Shown: positions 37,560-49,200 of the stretch, in pieces
Position numbering within the stretch: position 1 is the first letter of the stretch
Layout: every line of letters begins with the position of its first letter
Assembly (NCBI GenBank): GCA_032622095.1
Contig: CP136063.1
Span: 205,705,934 to 205,769,933, forward strand
Length of the DNA stretch: 64,000 nucleotides
Reading direction: 5' to 3'
DNA from: Siphonodentalium dalli
Lineage: Eukaryota > Mollusca > Scaphopoda > Gadilida > Siphonodentaliidae
The notes under the pieces: generated by a model
Told to the model about the DNA's origin: nothing
Databases searched by the model: none
The model's input: the letters and a program-made list of their open reading frames with translations, nothing else
Made by a program: the position numbers and the translations under genes

Positions 37560-37875
37560 CTACTTATGCCCAACTAACCTTGGGATCAGTCATTATTTAA
37601 ATGTTGATATTATATTACAATAGATGTGACTAATCCTACTGACATCCAACTAAACTTGGGATCAGTCACCATTAGTGGCACACGCTGAACGTGAAGTTCC
37701 TTGGTATCGGAAAACGATCTCGAGGACATAAGTATAGGATTCTGATCATAATTATTTAAATGTTGATATATATTATAATAGATACGACTAATTCTACTGA
37801 TGCCCAACTCACTTTGGGCCGAGGAACCGTTAGTGACACACGCTGAACGTGTAGTTCCTTAGTGTAAACAATATT
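37560..37875. repeat. Subterminal ~187-bp direct repeat
   Basis: Two copies share TTATTTAAATGTTGATAT, GACACACGCTGAACGTG-like and GTTCCTT blocks, at about 37590-37705 and 37750-37865. Confidence 0.6.
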
Positions 37876-38579
37876 TATTTGAACAAAATAACAGAACAAC
37901 ACATTGACAATTATACATATTGAGTGAAAAACATAGTTCAAATGAGGATTAGATAACAAGCCATGAGCCTATGGCTTTTATAAAAATCTTTTCCTCCAAA
38001 AATGTTACCCCTAGTGTCAATACAGACAGCTACAGGGTAAAAAGGACGGGAATTTGAATATTGTTCTGTGTTTTCAAATAAATGTTGGGAAGTTAGTTAA
38101 GCGAGTGCAGGGATCAGAAAGATGGAGGAGTGATAGAAGGGAGGAGATTATGAAATAGACAAGAAAGATAATAAAGTAGGTGGAAAAGAAGTGTGATAAA
38201 TGCTGTATACAATAATCCCTCAGTCATAATCTAAATTTTACATTATGGCGTTAAATCATGGTGTGTTGTCCAATATAGAAACGGAATTAGACCCCAAATA
38301 CGTCTCGGCACCCAGAAGAGATGATGCATGAAAATAAGTATATATTAGGATAATTGTTATACTTGTAGTGCGTATCAATATATTCTAGATACAATTAGTA
38401 CATGTAAGTACAATCAGTAGTATGTCCATTAATATGACAAGGTCAGCACGGTTGAGCATGCACTCCGTGGGCAGACAGGCGGATATGCCCGAACACAATG
38501 TGCAGAAACGCGACTTACATATTTATACATACAATTTATGCACCTCATGTTCGCATACACGACCCCCTGCGCACGGAGC

Positions 38580-39287
38580 TCACACATTATCGAAACGTCG
38601 ACTTTGGATAATAAACAGTTGTACAGCTTCAAATATTATAGAATTTTTTTCATCGGACATCTCATTAGACCCATATAATAGGATATCAATGTTCACATCT
38701 GCTGGCGAAAATGGCAGAGCGGCTATCATATCAGCTCTAATTTGACTATATTGGGGACATTGCAAAAGAAAGTGGTACGCGGATTCAACTACAAATTCCC
38801 CACAAGAGCAAAATGGGGAATCTCTTACGTAATTTACAACAAGATCTTTGTTCAGATGGCTGCACCCCAGTCTCATTCTTGTGTGATATACTTGGCCTCT
38901 ACGAGAGTGACTATGATAATAAAACTTAGCTAAATTAGTATGACCGACCTTCAGAAGACGCTTGAATTCTTCCACGGTTGATGATGCTTTTATTGAGACA
39001 GGTATATTATTCCATGCGCGTATTGCTGACGGTAAGAACGTATCCATATATTTATTTCTGTTACTATTTGGAGGGTGAATACTTACGCGTCTGTGATTAT
39101 ATCCAGAAGATGTCGAATCGGGTGGGATCATGGTTGAATGATAAGATGGGGTCTGATTTCTATGCATCTTGTAAAATAATATCATTTGTTGAGTATGTCT
39201 CCTGGATGAAAGGGTTTCCCAACCAGTTTCAAATAATAAGTTTTTATCACCGACACTTCTGGTAGCCCCAGTAACAATCCTCGCCAT
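38580..39287 (-). pseudogene. LINE ORF2 C-terminal domain
   Basis: It encodes the post-RT region. WNNIPVSIKASSTVEEFKRL and the motif CSCGEFVVESAYHFLLQCPQ are typical of metazoan LINE tails (CxCG...E..H.L..CP), thought to bind nucleic acid. Upstream sequence in this frame back to about 39510 continues the thumb region without a start codon, so this is a fragment of the same protein separated by the break at 39516-39519. Confidence 0.85.
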
Positions 39288-39514
39288 CTCATATTGAATA
39301 TCTTCAATTTTGTCACTCTTATAAATTGGTATATTATTCCAAACAGGTGACGCATATTCGAGTATCGGCCTTACATATGAGAAATAGGATTTTTCAAGTG
39401 TTGTCCTGCTCAGTCGGAATTTATGTCTCCGAATATGATTTACTCTTTTCCAGGCCTTTTCGGTTATCGTTTGTATGTGAGTTTCCCAGGATCCGTTGTT
39501 ATCGAAAGAGACAC

Positions 39515-41460
39515 CTATAGATGTTTATGAGAACTTACCTCTGTAACTTGCGATGCCGCCATAATTAATGGTGGGTGAACAATAGCAGAATTCATCCTTG
39601 ATACTATTAACGCTTCCGTTTTTAAAGGATTAAATTTTACTAACCACATTTTTGACCAGTTCACAATAGTTTGAATGTCATTGTTCATGATTTCTGCAGC
39701 TAACGTTGGATTTTCAACACATAAATATATTGAAGTATCGTCTGCAAAAAGTCGTATATTACATATAATATTTTCAGTTATATCATTAATGTATACAAGA
39801 AATAGGAGTGGACCTAAGATATATCCCTGTGGTACGCCTGCTGAAACATCATGCCAATCTGAGCTAGCATTGTCAATTAGGACTCTCTGTTGTCTGGATT
39901 GTAAATATGATTTAATCAAGTTATATGCCTTGCCATTGATACCCATTTTCGAGAGTTTATGTAGAAGCCCCTTATGCCACACTTTATCAAAAGCCTTACT
40001 GATGTCACAAAAGATACAACGCACATCTTTACCTTCATCGAGTGATCTGCTAATATAATCATATACATCAACAAGTTGGTATACGGCAGAATCACCTTTA
40101 GTGAACCCAGATTGGTAAATAGAAAGCAAATTGCGTTTGTCAAGATACGACGAGAGGTATTTATATATGCACTTTTCGTATGTTTTTGATACGCAGCTCA
40201 ATAGTGAGATTGGGCGGTAGTTAGATATGACACTAGGATCACCACTCTTGAAGACAGGGGTTACATTAGATCGCTTCCACTCTGATGGATAATAACCGTC
40301 ATCGGTAAATTTGTTGAAGAAATATGCAAGAGGTTCACATAGGGAGGACGCACATACTTTTAATACACGGGGGCTAATATTATCAGGGCCACTCGCTTTG
40401 GACACTTTTAGTGCATTCAGTGCGTTATATACGTCAGCTGACGTGATACTAATTTCTGTTAATTCAGTAGCAACATTTGATCTGCATTCGTGGTTATACT
40501 GTGGTATGCTATGTAATCTATCGTCTAGGTTTGATATTGCACAAAAGTAGTCGTTTAAAGCATTCGCCTTTTCATCTGGTGAGACCATATAATTTTCCCC
40601 ACTTGCAAGAGGTGGTACGGTTCTGTTATTATTTGGAAATAAGAGTTTCTGAAGTTGTTTCCACCACGTAGATATGTCTGTTTTTGGGTCTGCCAATAAT
40701 TTGTCGATTTTAGTATCATGGTCTATTTTTGCTTTCCTTACGGCGGACACGCATTGGTTTCGTTTTTTACGGAAGTTTGTCCACGCTGTGTCAGTACCTT
40801 TACATTTTGCAATCCTATGGAGTCTATTCCGTTGACGCATTAGTTTCCTAATACTACAAGTGAGCCACGGTGGAATGTTCCTTCTTATGCATACATTTTT
40901 GTTTGGAATATATCTCTTACATACGTTCATAATCATATCAGTTATTTCACTGGTTATCGTGGTGTTATCCAAATTCAGTCTATTATTGCGAAAGTTCCAA
41001 TTATTAAATACGTTGTTCATTCCATCATAGTCGGCTCGGTTATAGTCCCAAATAAGTCTTCTAGTTACTGAATGATTTGGTGTAGGTAGTGTGATGTTAA
41101 TTTTAACAGGTGAGTGATATCTAATTTTGTCTTCGAAAAATGGGCTTATAACCTCTGTGTTATCAATGTAATCCGGACAATTAGTCAAAAATAAGTCAAG
41201 AATTGTCGAAGACGTCTCTGTGAAATGAGTGGGAGAATGCACTAACTTGGAGAGACCACAGCGCGCACAAATACCATTAATTTTACCATTAGATCCATCT
41301 ACATAATTCTCATTAAAGTCGCCTCCAATTATTATGTCATTGGTATCATCAATCGCTTTTTTTATATTCAATTCGATAGCGTCCCAGTAAGATGACGGCG
41401 AAGTTGGGGGTCTATATATACATCCAAGTAGAATTTTTTTGTGGCATATGGTGACTTCAG
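39515..41460 (-). pseudogene. LINE ORF2 endonuclease C-part and reverse transcriptase
   Basis: Open for more than 640 codons. It contains GCIYRPP and GGDFNEN of the endonuclease, then RT motifs KASGPDNISPRVLK, GDPSVISNYRPISLLS, DISKAFDKVWH, GVPQGYILGPLLF and the catalytic FADD. In the endonuclease the terminal SDH motif reads RYH, so a catalytic Asp appears to be lost. The Ser of the usual VPQGS is Tyr. It makes DNA from its own RNA at a nicked target. Broken at both ends by frameshifts, so inactive as read. Confidence 0.88.
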
Positions 41461-41687
41461 CCCATATATACTGATTCCAGATCAGGTACTATTAAGTCTT
41501 CGCGAAGTTTATACGGAATACTATTTCGAATGTAGATGCTGACACCCCCTCCTGTTGTTTCGGTCTTTCTATCATTCCTTATCGGTTCATGAAATCCGTG
41601 GAACATTATGTCCGAATTACTAACTGAGTTATCAAGCCATGTTTCTGTGAAGATGCATGCATATATCAAAATGTGTGGCTTCGGCAT
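41457..41687 (-). pseudogene. LINE ORF2 endonuclease N-part
   Basis: It carries FTETWLDNSV (with the catalytic Glu) and GGGVSIYIRN, typical of APE-type endonuclease. It is joined to the upstream piece by a TGCA-duplication frameshift (41654-41661) and to the downstream piece across a TATATA run (41464-41470). Confidence 0.82.
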
Positions 41688-42147
41688 CTATTTGCGATAT
41701 CTTGTGTTTCATACTTTGAGTGTTAAGTTGCATCATTGAACAATTTTTACCGATAGTGACTTCGCCAGCAGGACCCGGATTCTCATGTATGTCTCCACTT
41801 AAAAGCAGTAATAATGATATGACAAAAGCTATAGCTAAGGTGGCTGTCAACTTCGAACGGGGCAATGATGGACATGGTTCATGAAAGTCAAGTTCCCGCG
41901 ACTGGCCCAGATCTGGGATGTTTAGTTTAACAAGATTTATTAAGAGTGAATGCACGAACTGCGGCAAACATAACGTCATAAGCAGTACCACCGATAAAGC
42001 TTTATCATCAGAAAAACTCGAACGAAGAATCAAATAGACAACGAGGGCTTCAGAATCATCGCGGTTGAATCTCATCCTATTGGGGAGCCGAGACGCCTTT
42101 GGTTGGAAGCTGCCAATGCGAGCACGGTGCTGGTCTATGTCAACCAT
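41632..42147 (-). pseudogene. LINE ORF2 N-terminus with 2A-like motif
   Basis: 171 codons: a basic segment, two hydrophobic runs, then LLLLLSGDIHENPGP (motif at residues 117-126) and the start of the endonuclease domain. 2A and 2A-like sequences at this position are established for several non-LTR elements; the canonical form is D(V/I)ExNPGP. Here the Glu two after the Asp is His, so recoding activity is uncertain. Confidence 0.7.
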
Positions 42148-42584
42148 AGTCCCTTTTGTATACTTTACATAAATATGACGTGCTCGGCATGTGGCAGTTG
42201 TAACTCTTATATTGGACTATGAGTAAGCTTACGTTTTGGAGATGGATAATAGCATTGCGATGTGACGGGCGAGAAGCATGGTGTATGGTAGAAGTATAAG
42301 TTGAGAAGAAAAGAAGTAATAGTGTATAAGAAAGGATAGGAGGACACATGATATGTTATTAAAGAACCTGCACTCGTGTTCAATGGGTTTTCGATTCAAG
42401 ATCCGACACCTCGTCAGTATCGATTGTTTGTGGGACGGGTTAATTGCCAAATAATCATTGATTGCTACCATAAGAGGGGTCTGGTTAGTCATGTATTCAT
42501 TTGTAACCAAGCGTCCAGCTGAAACTATTCTCGGTCAAGTTAATTCAAGGACCAATGGACAAAAAATTCCTATTACATACATGT

Positions 42585-43081
42585 ATACATACATGCACAC
42601 CCATACATATATACACGCATACATACATATACATAACATATACATACCATACATATGCATACGCACACGTGTGCATACATATATACATGCATACATACGG
42701 TATACCAGTTCATGTAGGGCTGATTTCAGAAATAATTAGACGGGTATTAATCGGAGACATATACAATCGTATATGTCATTCAAGGACGGAATACTGTAAT
42801 ATTTTCTAATATACTATGGGGATCAAATCGTTTTTATGTATGGCTTACTGGCTTCGGAATGCATTAAACAGATAGACTTATATACACAAAAATATAGACG
42901 ACATTCAGACGGACATACATACATACATACATAAATACATACATACATACATGCATGCATGCACATACATACATACATACATACATACATACATACATAC
43001 ATACATACATACATACATACATACATACATACATACATACATACATACATACATACATACATACATACATACATACATACC
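42585..43081. repeat. ATAC-type microsatellites
   Basis: Impure ACAT/ACATAT tract at 42585-42700 and an almost pure (ATAC)n run from about 42915 to 43081. All open frames here, such as repeated Cys-Met-Tyr-Val, are artefacts of the simple repeat. Confidence 0.9.
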
Positions 43082-44289
43082 AACATGCAAGTACATGTAT
43101 AATAATTACTGAAATTGAGAAAATATGCATAAGTGACATACAGGAGCACACTCGATAGAACATCCAATTGAAAGGTCTTTGTCATTCAGAATCAATAGTG
43201 TATGGTAAACAGATATTGATCATATACGCATATAATGATAGACACGCCAGTGTATTCGATCTGGTATACGTGCCATTGATGTAAATATACAGACAGTCAC
43301 TTCAAGACAGACATACAGACGGACAGACACAACTGCACCCATGTATGCGTGTCGCGCAATGAGAGTCCATGCGAGAAAGGAAAAGAAATGTACGTTATTG
43401 AAGGATAGAGAGTAAATGGTCGGTATCGGAAAACGAGGTAGACATCAGTAGGATTATTATCGTGTCATTATGTAAATAAAGTTCCTTGGTAAACGTATGG
43501 AAAACGAGGTTGCTAAACCTTCATATATTGTTTAATAAACAAAAGTCATTTTTTGTTTTTAGTCCCACTACTTGCCCTTTGATCTTCATGTAACCCGCCA
43601 CTGACTTAATCCAATTAACACCTAATTATAGCGACTCGGCGGCCGCTGACTAGGATGATTCCAACTACAACTTTTAGTGTGCTGGAGAACGAAAAATGTC
43701 GATAAAAGTTGAAATATAAGACTTACAAATTATCTTTTTAATTTCTTTTATTTGTAATTGACATAGCTTACAACAAACCAAAACTCAATTGTCGACAATA
43801 AACGAAATTGAAAATCCCAACTACACCTTTTACTGGGCTCGGGTTCGGACTCGGACTACAACTATATTAGTGTGTCCCTTTTTGGGAGGCCAAATTCACA
43901 TTTAATAATGAATTGCGCTTAATTGTATCTATATATACTATCTAACTTACCCATAAGGTTATACTTAGTGAAAGCAAGATGAAATGCAGCTAACGTTGCA
44001 GGCTTTCGCAGATGCTGATGCGTGGAAGCCCCATGCAGGTGAACAAAAAAAACGAAAAATAATTATAATCTGTAAAAAAATTTACCTAAACGCATACAAA
44101 TATTCATATACAGGGGGGGGGGGTGGTTGAACTCCAAGTCGTTAAAGAATTTGTTTACCTATAGGTGTCGAATTTTTCTATACTGGCAGATTTTGCAACA
44201 CCATATTAATCCGATCATGCATTATGCATATGTGTATCATCTGTATATTATGTTATGTAACTTATGTTGGATTTGGAAATAAAAATATG

Positions 44290-45050
44290 TTTACACTAAT
44301 CCGATCGCCACACGTGCAATGTATATACGGGCTGTTAAATACAGTTAGAGATCTTTCTTTACTGCCCGAGTTGATGCTTAAGCTGTTTGATACAATGGTA
44401 GCACCGGTTATCTTATATGGCAGTGAAATATGGATTACAGAAAAATCCAGAGGCTTGAAACATTACATATGAAGTTTTGCAACACATGCACCTTATTTTG
44501 TGACTTGTATACGACAACAAACCTAGCAGTCGGCTGAATTCAAATGGTTGAATCTTGTGAAGGAGTATCTGCGGTAGGACTAACATCTAAATGGGGAAAC
44601 CCAATCCTATACAGCTCTCTTGCGAAATCTGAAATCCAAAGTTGCAAATCAAACATGATCGAACAACACCACAACTATTCAGTGATATTCAAAACTCAGA
44701 TTTATCCAGAGCGATTATGTACGGTTATATAAAATTTCACTCTGGTATATGCCGATATTTATTATATATCTCCCAAAACACATGACAGCATCATTAGTGA
44801 AAATCAGAACATCAAACCATAGATGGCATGAAACAGAGAGTAAGATGTGCGATACATGTAAATCTGACACAATCGGAGAGAGTATATCATTTTGTACTCG
44901 CCTGTGACAAATATAAATGTCTACGTGAGCGCTATCCCAAAATATTACTGGGAAAATCCTTTGCGCGAAAAGTTTCATGGGCTCGTGTCAATAGAAAATA
45001 TCTCTCGTTTGATACAAGTCTGTATTTTTCTAAAAAAAATAAATGCCTTT
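44290..45050 (+). pseudogene. Decayed LINE fragment, RT thumb and C-terminus
   Basis: GLLNTVRDLSLLPELMLKLF followed by DTMVAPVILYGSEIWI is the well-known thumb signature of metazoan LINE RTs. About 500 bp later, CDTCKSDTIGE and, after a frame change, VYHFVLACDKYKCLRERYPK match the Cys-rich LINE tail. Several stops and frameshifts. It is a different lineage from the two longer LINEs, truncated on the 5' side, and lies upstream of SREK1. Confidence 0.75.
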
Positions 45051-45054
45051 AGAG

Positions 45055-46170
45055 AAGTCGCTTAATTGCAATTAATAGTACACCTTGTGGAAGGCAGTTG
45101 AATTAGCTCATTGCATGGTCAAAATTCAAACTGATAATCAAAAGGACATTTCAAAACATAATGAAGAATATAACTTATATATACACACGATTTTTAAAAG
45201 AAGAAAAAAAAAGGAACGAAGAAAAAAAAACAATACGTTTGCAGGGAGGGGTCACATATTCATTGTGTACACATTGTTTATACATTATTGTATATATGTT
45301 ATGGATGTTACACATTCATGTGTGTCTTTGCAATAAAGCATTCATTGTGGGACTGTTGGCATAACTTGGTGTGTCACCTACAGCAACACAAGAGGATCAT
45401 GGGGCTAATTTTAACCTGTTTCAATTAGCCGAGTAGGTTATTATATATGTATCACTATTTGTGTGAGTCGATCAACAGAGAGATTCGTGATTTTTTTAAT
45501 GAATATATTACTTACATAATATAGATCTAATATGATGCTAAAATGCTTAGATGAAATACCTCATGTACATATATAGTGTATATATGTTTGTGTATGTTCC
45601 ACCTTAAATGGTGGCTTTAGGCATTAAACAATTCAAGGTTAGTAATCGGCAACATTCAACAAGAGTGCTAAGTTGATTAATTATGTAAATAAAATGACTG
45701 ATGAAAAGAGTGTTATTTTATGTGCGCGTTGGGTAGGGGTGGGTTATATGCACGCTGTCGTTGGTTCAGTTCGGTTGGTGTGAAGACCCCCCAGGCCCCC
45801 TGTGTGTGAGGAGCACCCCAAGATGATGGGTTACATGAAACAACTAATAAATGAGAGTATGAGTGAAGTAAACAAAAAATCTAAATATGGATATTGGATA
45901 TATATATATTAAAACAGTATTGGATAAAAGTAGTTTCTGTCTATTTAGAATATATTTTTTTTGTTACTATTTTGTTTTTAAAGCTTGATATTTGCAAGGG
46001 CTTAAATCTGTTTAGTTGTTAGATCATAATATGGCTTTTTTCATACCTGTACGCAATTTGTCCAGGTACGTTTATTTTCGAAATTAATACCCGATCTTCT
46101 TTCTGGCAGGCCAAGCAAACGCGCGTTGTCGCCGGCGTCTTTGACGTTTTCTTAATTTTCTAACTGCAAA
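45055..46170. other. SREK1 upstream sequence
   Basis: No coding exon or repeat recognised. The promoter and 5' UTR of SREK1 should lie at the right end, since the ATG at 46171 follows a short pyrimidine-rich, moderately GC-rich stretch (46075-46165). No core-promoter element can be assigned with confidence. Confidence 0.4.
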
Positions 46171-46298
46171 ATGGGCGACAAAATGGAAACAAAGATTATC
46201 CAGGTCACGAATGTGGCACCACAGGCAACGAAAGATCAAATGAAAACACTGTTCTCATATATAGGTCACATTGATGATCTGAGAATATATCCACATGA
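46171..46298 (+). CDS. SREK1: SREK1 exon 1 (coding)
   Basis: It encodes MGDKMETKIIQVTNVAPQAT, then KDQMKTLFSYIGHIDDLRIY and PH plus two bases of a codon. A second in-frame ATG at codon 5 could also serve. Donor GTGAGT, phase 2. Confidence 0.9.
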
Positions 46299-49200
46299 GT
46301 GAGTATACTCTCCGACCCCTGCGTCTGCGGTTAACTTAACTTAGGACTTCGCTAACACAATTTCCCCCAAATTTTATGGAGTCATAATAAAGGATTATGT
46401 TCACTCTTATCAGTGATCACAGTAACCAAACCCATGCATGCAACATTTTAAGAGTATAAGTCATGGTGGAGCATGTTAGAAATACTAAATGACGTGAACT
46501 TTATAGAGGTTTTTAAAAATATTTTTTTCGAACCCAAATCCAACAAACACAAAGTCCATATCTAAGAAAAAAATATGGGAATGTGTGCTGAACACTGTGA
46601 AGAATGATGAACAATAAAAATATATTCATATTTACCAAGGATTCTTTGTAAAATATATTCAGAACCACTTGTTTGCAAATGGTAGATTAACTTTCTCAGT
46701 AATGCTGTCCAGAAGATGACACTTGATGGGTGGATTATGGGTCACCTTGTACCCATGAGTCTTTCTGGGGGATTGTTATCAGCCTGTGTGTCAGTCTGTG
46801 GCCACTGGATCATAACAGGGCTGGCGATCTAGAAAATCCAGGAGGGCTATTAATAGCCCTCCTAGATATGCCTAGGAGGGCTATAGCCCTCCTCAACTTT
46901 TAAAGTTATGATTTATTTTATCTGAGTTACTACTGCCGTTAGTTTGTCTATTTTTGATGTTGTATAACTAGTACTACTCCATCTAAATTAAAAAAAATTA
47001 TGTGGAAACAAAGTGTCCACAGAGTTGTGAATGTCAAAATCCCCCACAGTAATTATGGTATGGTGAATATTTAACTATGTTTTATATGTTATTGAACTTA
47101 TGATAATTGATATGAACAAGAAACAAAATGTAAGAGTGTTTGTACTCAACAATTTGTCAGTCGGCATCCAACCCATGCAACGGAATTCCATTTCCGATCG
47201 CAGACTGCTGCTTGCAGCCGTCAAGTCGCTATCTAGGCTATAGATTTACTGGGTGTTTGCAATTGGGGACATAGAAAATAGTTTCTGAACTTTAATAATT
47301 GAATAACAGTGTAAACTAGAATACGTGGATACATTTAGCTAATTATATTAAAATATTGTCAATCGAAGCGATAAAAGAGCTGCAAGCTAATACAATTTTC
47401 ACTGATAGGAACCGGAAACGGAACGAAAGGTTGAACTCAATTGGGACAGTGACTAGAGATGGGCGGTATTGAAATTTTAAGCTCGGTATCGGTATCGGTA
47501 AATTTTCGTCGATTTACCGCGGTATCGGTACGGTAATCGGTATTGCTATTAAATTACAAAACCAGAGCAGAAATTCCCGGTAACTCAAGTTTTTAACTGA
47601 ACAATATACATGAAAATATGCCCACGGATTTACTACATTCGCGACAACAGCTAAATGAGGAACACAATGACCTACACAATTATTCAATTAAGTGATATTC
47701 ACACATCTCTTTGATCATTTACATGTACACGCAGGCCGTCGCACCGCTTTTGAAAAGAATACGAGATTGCATAATTGCATGGCTACAATATATATATACG
47801 TGTCAATTTCGTCACATTTTCGCGAGTGAATAGAATTGTGAGTAGTAATCAGTGATCACAATTCACAAATCCCAATCAATAGCCGCAACGCCGAAATAAA
47901 TCTTAGAATTTAATCAATTGATGGATCTGTTCTATTTTTAGAAAGTGAAAGTAGATTTGATTCACTGTATAAATGAAATCGGACCTTATTTCTGTTTATG
48001 CCGCTTGCATTGTCGGTGTCTTTGAAGTCGCCAAAGCCACGTGCTATACGGACTGCCACCACCTGAGTATTACACAGTGACAGTCAGTGTGGCACTGTTG
48101 AAGTTACAATGTAGCATTAATTAGTCACAGCACTGCTTCTTTGATACACTGTGTAGTATGTATCTATTCTAACAACTGCATTGATTGTTAGGCCTGTAAC
48201 TAGGTCAGCCATCTGTGAGTGTTTATTCCTTTTGCTCGCTCAAGGCCTGTCAAACTGATGGTCTGATGGATTTGTATAATTCTGAGAGTAATTTTAACTA
48301 AAGTACCGAATCAAAACTGTTTACTGAGAATCTTTACTCAATACGAAGACACACAATTTGGGCAACACATGAATAATTTCAGTACCGAAATTCGGTATTT
48401 TTAGTTTTGATTCGGTACGGTAAATCGGTATTACGCTGATACCGATACCGCACGGTAAATACCGAGTACCGCCCATCTCTAACAGTGACATTTGGTTCTC
48501 ACTATCCACAAACATGTGTTCATTTTATCCAGTGAAATATATCGTAAGCTCAATCTTATGAAGAGAAATAATTTATTTTGGTCATAAAATGTGTGAGAAT
48601 CGATCAAAAGATCAGATTTACGAAACAGTTCGTTCCGGAATTTACTGATTCCGCTATAATTCCCATTTGACATTACCGTCAGGTCACGCATGCGCACAGT
48701 CCACACACTGTACAATATAATTACGATTTTGATGCAGTATTTTACTCATTAAACACAATAAAATAACTAAATAATAAATGTCCTATCGTAGACGAGGCGG
48801 GCTATAAAAAGCCCGCCTTGGAAAATTCTAGGCGGGCTGTAGACGGGCAGCCCGCCAGCCCGCCTTGAGATTTCCAGGCCTGTCATAAGGGATTAGTCCA
48901 TGATTTTCGAACCCAAATCCAACAAACACAAAGTCCATATCTAAGAAAAAAAATATGGGGATATATTGGGATGCGCATGCGCGGAAACATGGCGGATTTT
49001 TCAACTCATCGGAAAAAATCAAACAAAATTGTTTCAAACTTTGTTAATATTTATTTACTGTGTATAAACTTGTGCTGACATATTCTTGGATGTGTTGACC
49101 ATCGACACCTGTGCAAACCTGGACAGGAAACATTCTTGATTCTTTGCTTACGACCATTTTGTTGGCTTAAATTGACCTATATTTACATTGTTGTTACCGA

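Larger units (their letters stand above)
38580..42147 (-). mobile_element. CR1/L2-like LINE, ORF2 nearly complete with three frame breaks
   Basis: Minus-strand non-LTR retrotransposon inside the TIR segment 37351-43878. In order: an N-terminal part with a hydrophobic run and the 2A-like SGDIHENPGP (42147-41632), APE endonuclease (41687 to about 41020), reverse transcriptase (about 40500-39520) and a C-terminal Cys/His region (39287-38580). The frame breaks, near 41655, 41465 and 39517, each fall in a short duplicated string. The 5' and 3' ends of the element and its target duplication were not found. Confidence 0.85.
37351..43878. mobile_element. 6.5-kb TIR-bounded segment with 8-bp TSD, containing a LINE
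   Basis: Terminal inverted repeats of about 200 bp (37351-37560 and 43670-43878) start GGGACACACTAATA and agree at most positions; one arm carries a short insertion relative to the other. The 8-mer TTTTTGGG stands directly outside both ends (37343-37350 and 43879-43886). Subterminal blocks (TTCCTTGGTA, CGGAAAACGA) occur on both sides beyond the TIRs, and a ~187-bp tandem pair lies at 37600-37870. The interior is a minus-strand LINE plus microsatellites. No transposase was found, so the element is non-autonomous and presumably received the LINE by insertion. A duplication of 8 bp fits hAT, P, Merlin or others; the start GGG is not decisive. Confidence 0.68.

Noticed and set aside
38422-41000. 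Plus-strand frames opposite the LINE (for example 39675-40058)
   Set aside because: Antisense shadows of the reverse transcriptase reading frame.
42823-43185. Cys-Met-Tyr-Val and Thr-Tyr-Ile-His repeat proteins
   Set aside because: Pure consequence of the ATAC microsatellite.
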